Shown: positions 5,696-6,414 of the stretch, piece by piece | Position numbering within the stretch: position 1 is the first letter of the stretch | Layout of the letters: each line of letters begins with the position of its first letter | NCBI GenBank assembly: GCA_934589325.1 | Contig: CAKTNU010000110.1 | Location: 1 to 6,414 of the forward strand | DNA length: 6,414 nt | Direction: 5' to 3' | From: an uncultured Oscillospiraceae bacterium | GTDB taxonomy: Bacteria > Bacillota_A > Clostridia > Oscillospirales > Oscillospiraceae | The notes under the pieces: model-generated | Seen by the model: the letters and a program-made list of their open reading frames with translations, nothing else | Database searches by the model: none | Told to the model about the DNA's origin: nothing | Made by a program: the position numbers and the translations under genes

Positions 5696-5710
5696 CGGAG
5701 GTATTTTTCC

Positions 5711-6414
5711 ATGGCGAATTTTTCGGATTTCTATTTTGACTCAAGCACAGGAAAAAACCGCATCTATGTCAGACAGTGGACCCCGGAGAGTGAGCCTCGC
5801 GGCATCGTGCAGATAGAGCACGGCATAGCCGAGCATATCGAGCGCTATGACGATTTTGCCCGCTTCATCGCAGACAACGGTTATATCGTCGTCGGTGACG
5901 ACCATCTCGGCCACGGCCGCTCCATCGCCGAGGGCGGCGAACAGGGCTTCTTTGCCGAAAGCGACGGTTGGAACTATGTAGTCTGGGATATCGACCGGCT
6001 CCACGATATAATGCATGAGAAATACCCCGATCTGCCTTACGTTTTCTTCGGCCACAGCATGGGAAGCTTCCTCGTGCGCACATATATAATCCGTCACCCC
6101 GAAAAGCCGGACGCCGTGATAATCAGCGGCACAGGGCATCAGCCGCTGCCAATGGTTCTGGGCGGACTTGCGATGGCAAGCGCCGCGGTGAAGCTATACG
6201 GCCCGCACAAGATCGGCGATACGCTCAACAGCGTCGCCTTCGGTTCCTACAACAAGGGCTACGAGAATCCGCGCACTGAGTTTGATTGGCTCAGCCGCGA
6301 TACGGAGAACGTAGATAAATATATTGCGGATCCGCTCTGCGGCTTTGTGCCGACGGTCAGCCTGTTCCGCGATATGATGAGCGGCATAAAATTTGTCACT
6401 GATCAGGCAAATAT
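5711..6414 (+). CDS. Alpha/beta hydrolase, monoacylglycerol lipase / lysophospholipase type (3' end outside window)
   Basis: A probable serine hydrolase acting on lipid esters, from the Hydrolase_4/PldB-like group. The frame is open from ATG 5711 to the window edge (234 residues seen). HGIAEHIERYDDFARFI (37-53) carries the HG oxyanion region and the typical HG-AEH-ERY signature. DDHLGHGRS (63-71) is the usual D-x-GHG-S turn. GHSMGS (114-119) is the nucleophile elbow, with Ser116 as the catalytic serine. DWLSRDTENVDKYIADPLCGF (192-212) is a cap-region motif typical of Firmicutes members. The catalytic Asp and His should lie downstream of the window. No signal peptide or membrane segment is seen, so it is probably cytoplasmic. 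A strong promoter (5647-5675) and GGAGG site support the start. The substrate is inferred from the family; a broader carboxylesterase role is possible. Confidence 0.93.
   Translation, partial: MANFSDFYFDSSTGKNRIYVRQWTPESEPRGIVQIEHGIAEHIERYDDFARFIADNGYIVVGDDHLGHGRSIAEGGEQGFFAESDGWNYVVWDIDRLHDIMHEKYPDLPYVFFGHSMGSFLVRTYIIRHPEKPDAVIISGTGHQPLPMVLGGLAMASAAVKLYGPHKIGDTLNSVAFGSYNKGYENPRTEFDWLSRDTENVDKYIADPLCGFVPTVSLFRDMMSGIKFVTDQAN

Noticed and set aside
5741..6139. 132-codon minus-strand frame antisense to the alpha/beta hydrolase
   Set aside because: The plus-strand frame carries GHSMGS and other family motifs and a strong promoter. The antisense frame has no matching signals.

Overview
The window looks like ordinary chromosomal DNA from an anaerobic Gram-positive member of the Clostridia, probably an Oscillospirales/Ruminococcaceae-type gut bacterium. 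Four things point there: a moderately high GC content with GC-rich third codon positions, strong GGAGG-type ribosome binding sites, sigma-A promoters of the TTGAC(A)/TATAAT type, and gene families typical of that group (a flavodoxin/4Fe-4S 'EFR1-type' ferredoxin, a Clostridia-style ECF sigma factor with a small membrane partner, and NagA). The assignment is inferred from family resemblance and base composition, because no phylogenetic marker is present.

Layout. (1) Positions 1-1895, plus strand: the 3' part of a large membrane protein. An extracellular beta-rich domain is followed by a transmembrane hairpin with a Lys/Arg-rich cytoplasmic loop, then by an outside region built from two diverged copies of a domain of about 200 residues. 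(2) Positions 1904-1943: a perfect 17-bp inverted repeat lies between convergent genes. (3) Positions 2936-1906, minus strand: an ECF sigma factor and a single-pass membrane protein, coupled through an ATGA overlap and probably a sigma/anti-sigma pair. The 3' end of the second gene may be frameshifted. (4) Positions 3010-3054: a nagA terminator is packed against an extended -10 promoter for the sigma operon. (5) Positions 4963-3080, minus strand: the flavodoxin/ferredoxin protein and N-acetylglucosamine-6-phosphate deacetylase (nagA), 36 bp apart and probably co-transcribed from a recognisable promoter at 5001-5029. (6) Positions 5630-5049, minus strand: a Nudix hydrolase. (7) Positions 5711 to the window end, plus strand: the 5' part of an alpha/beta hydrolase (monoacylglycerol lipase/lysophospholipase type) with a near-consensus sigma-A promoter.

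The genes do not form one pathway. The sigma/anti-sigma operon is a self-contained regulatory module whose targets cannot be seen here. NagA is amino-sugar catabolism or cell-wall recycling, and the redox protein, Nudix enzyme and lipase are housekeeping or accessory metabolism. I see no tRNA, rRNA, CRISPR array, insertion sequence, phage gene or defence system, and no gap over 300 bases without a gene. The least explained items are the duplicated-domain membrane protein and the 3' end of the anti-sigma gene. I do not see convincing evidence for a wholly new biological system.
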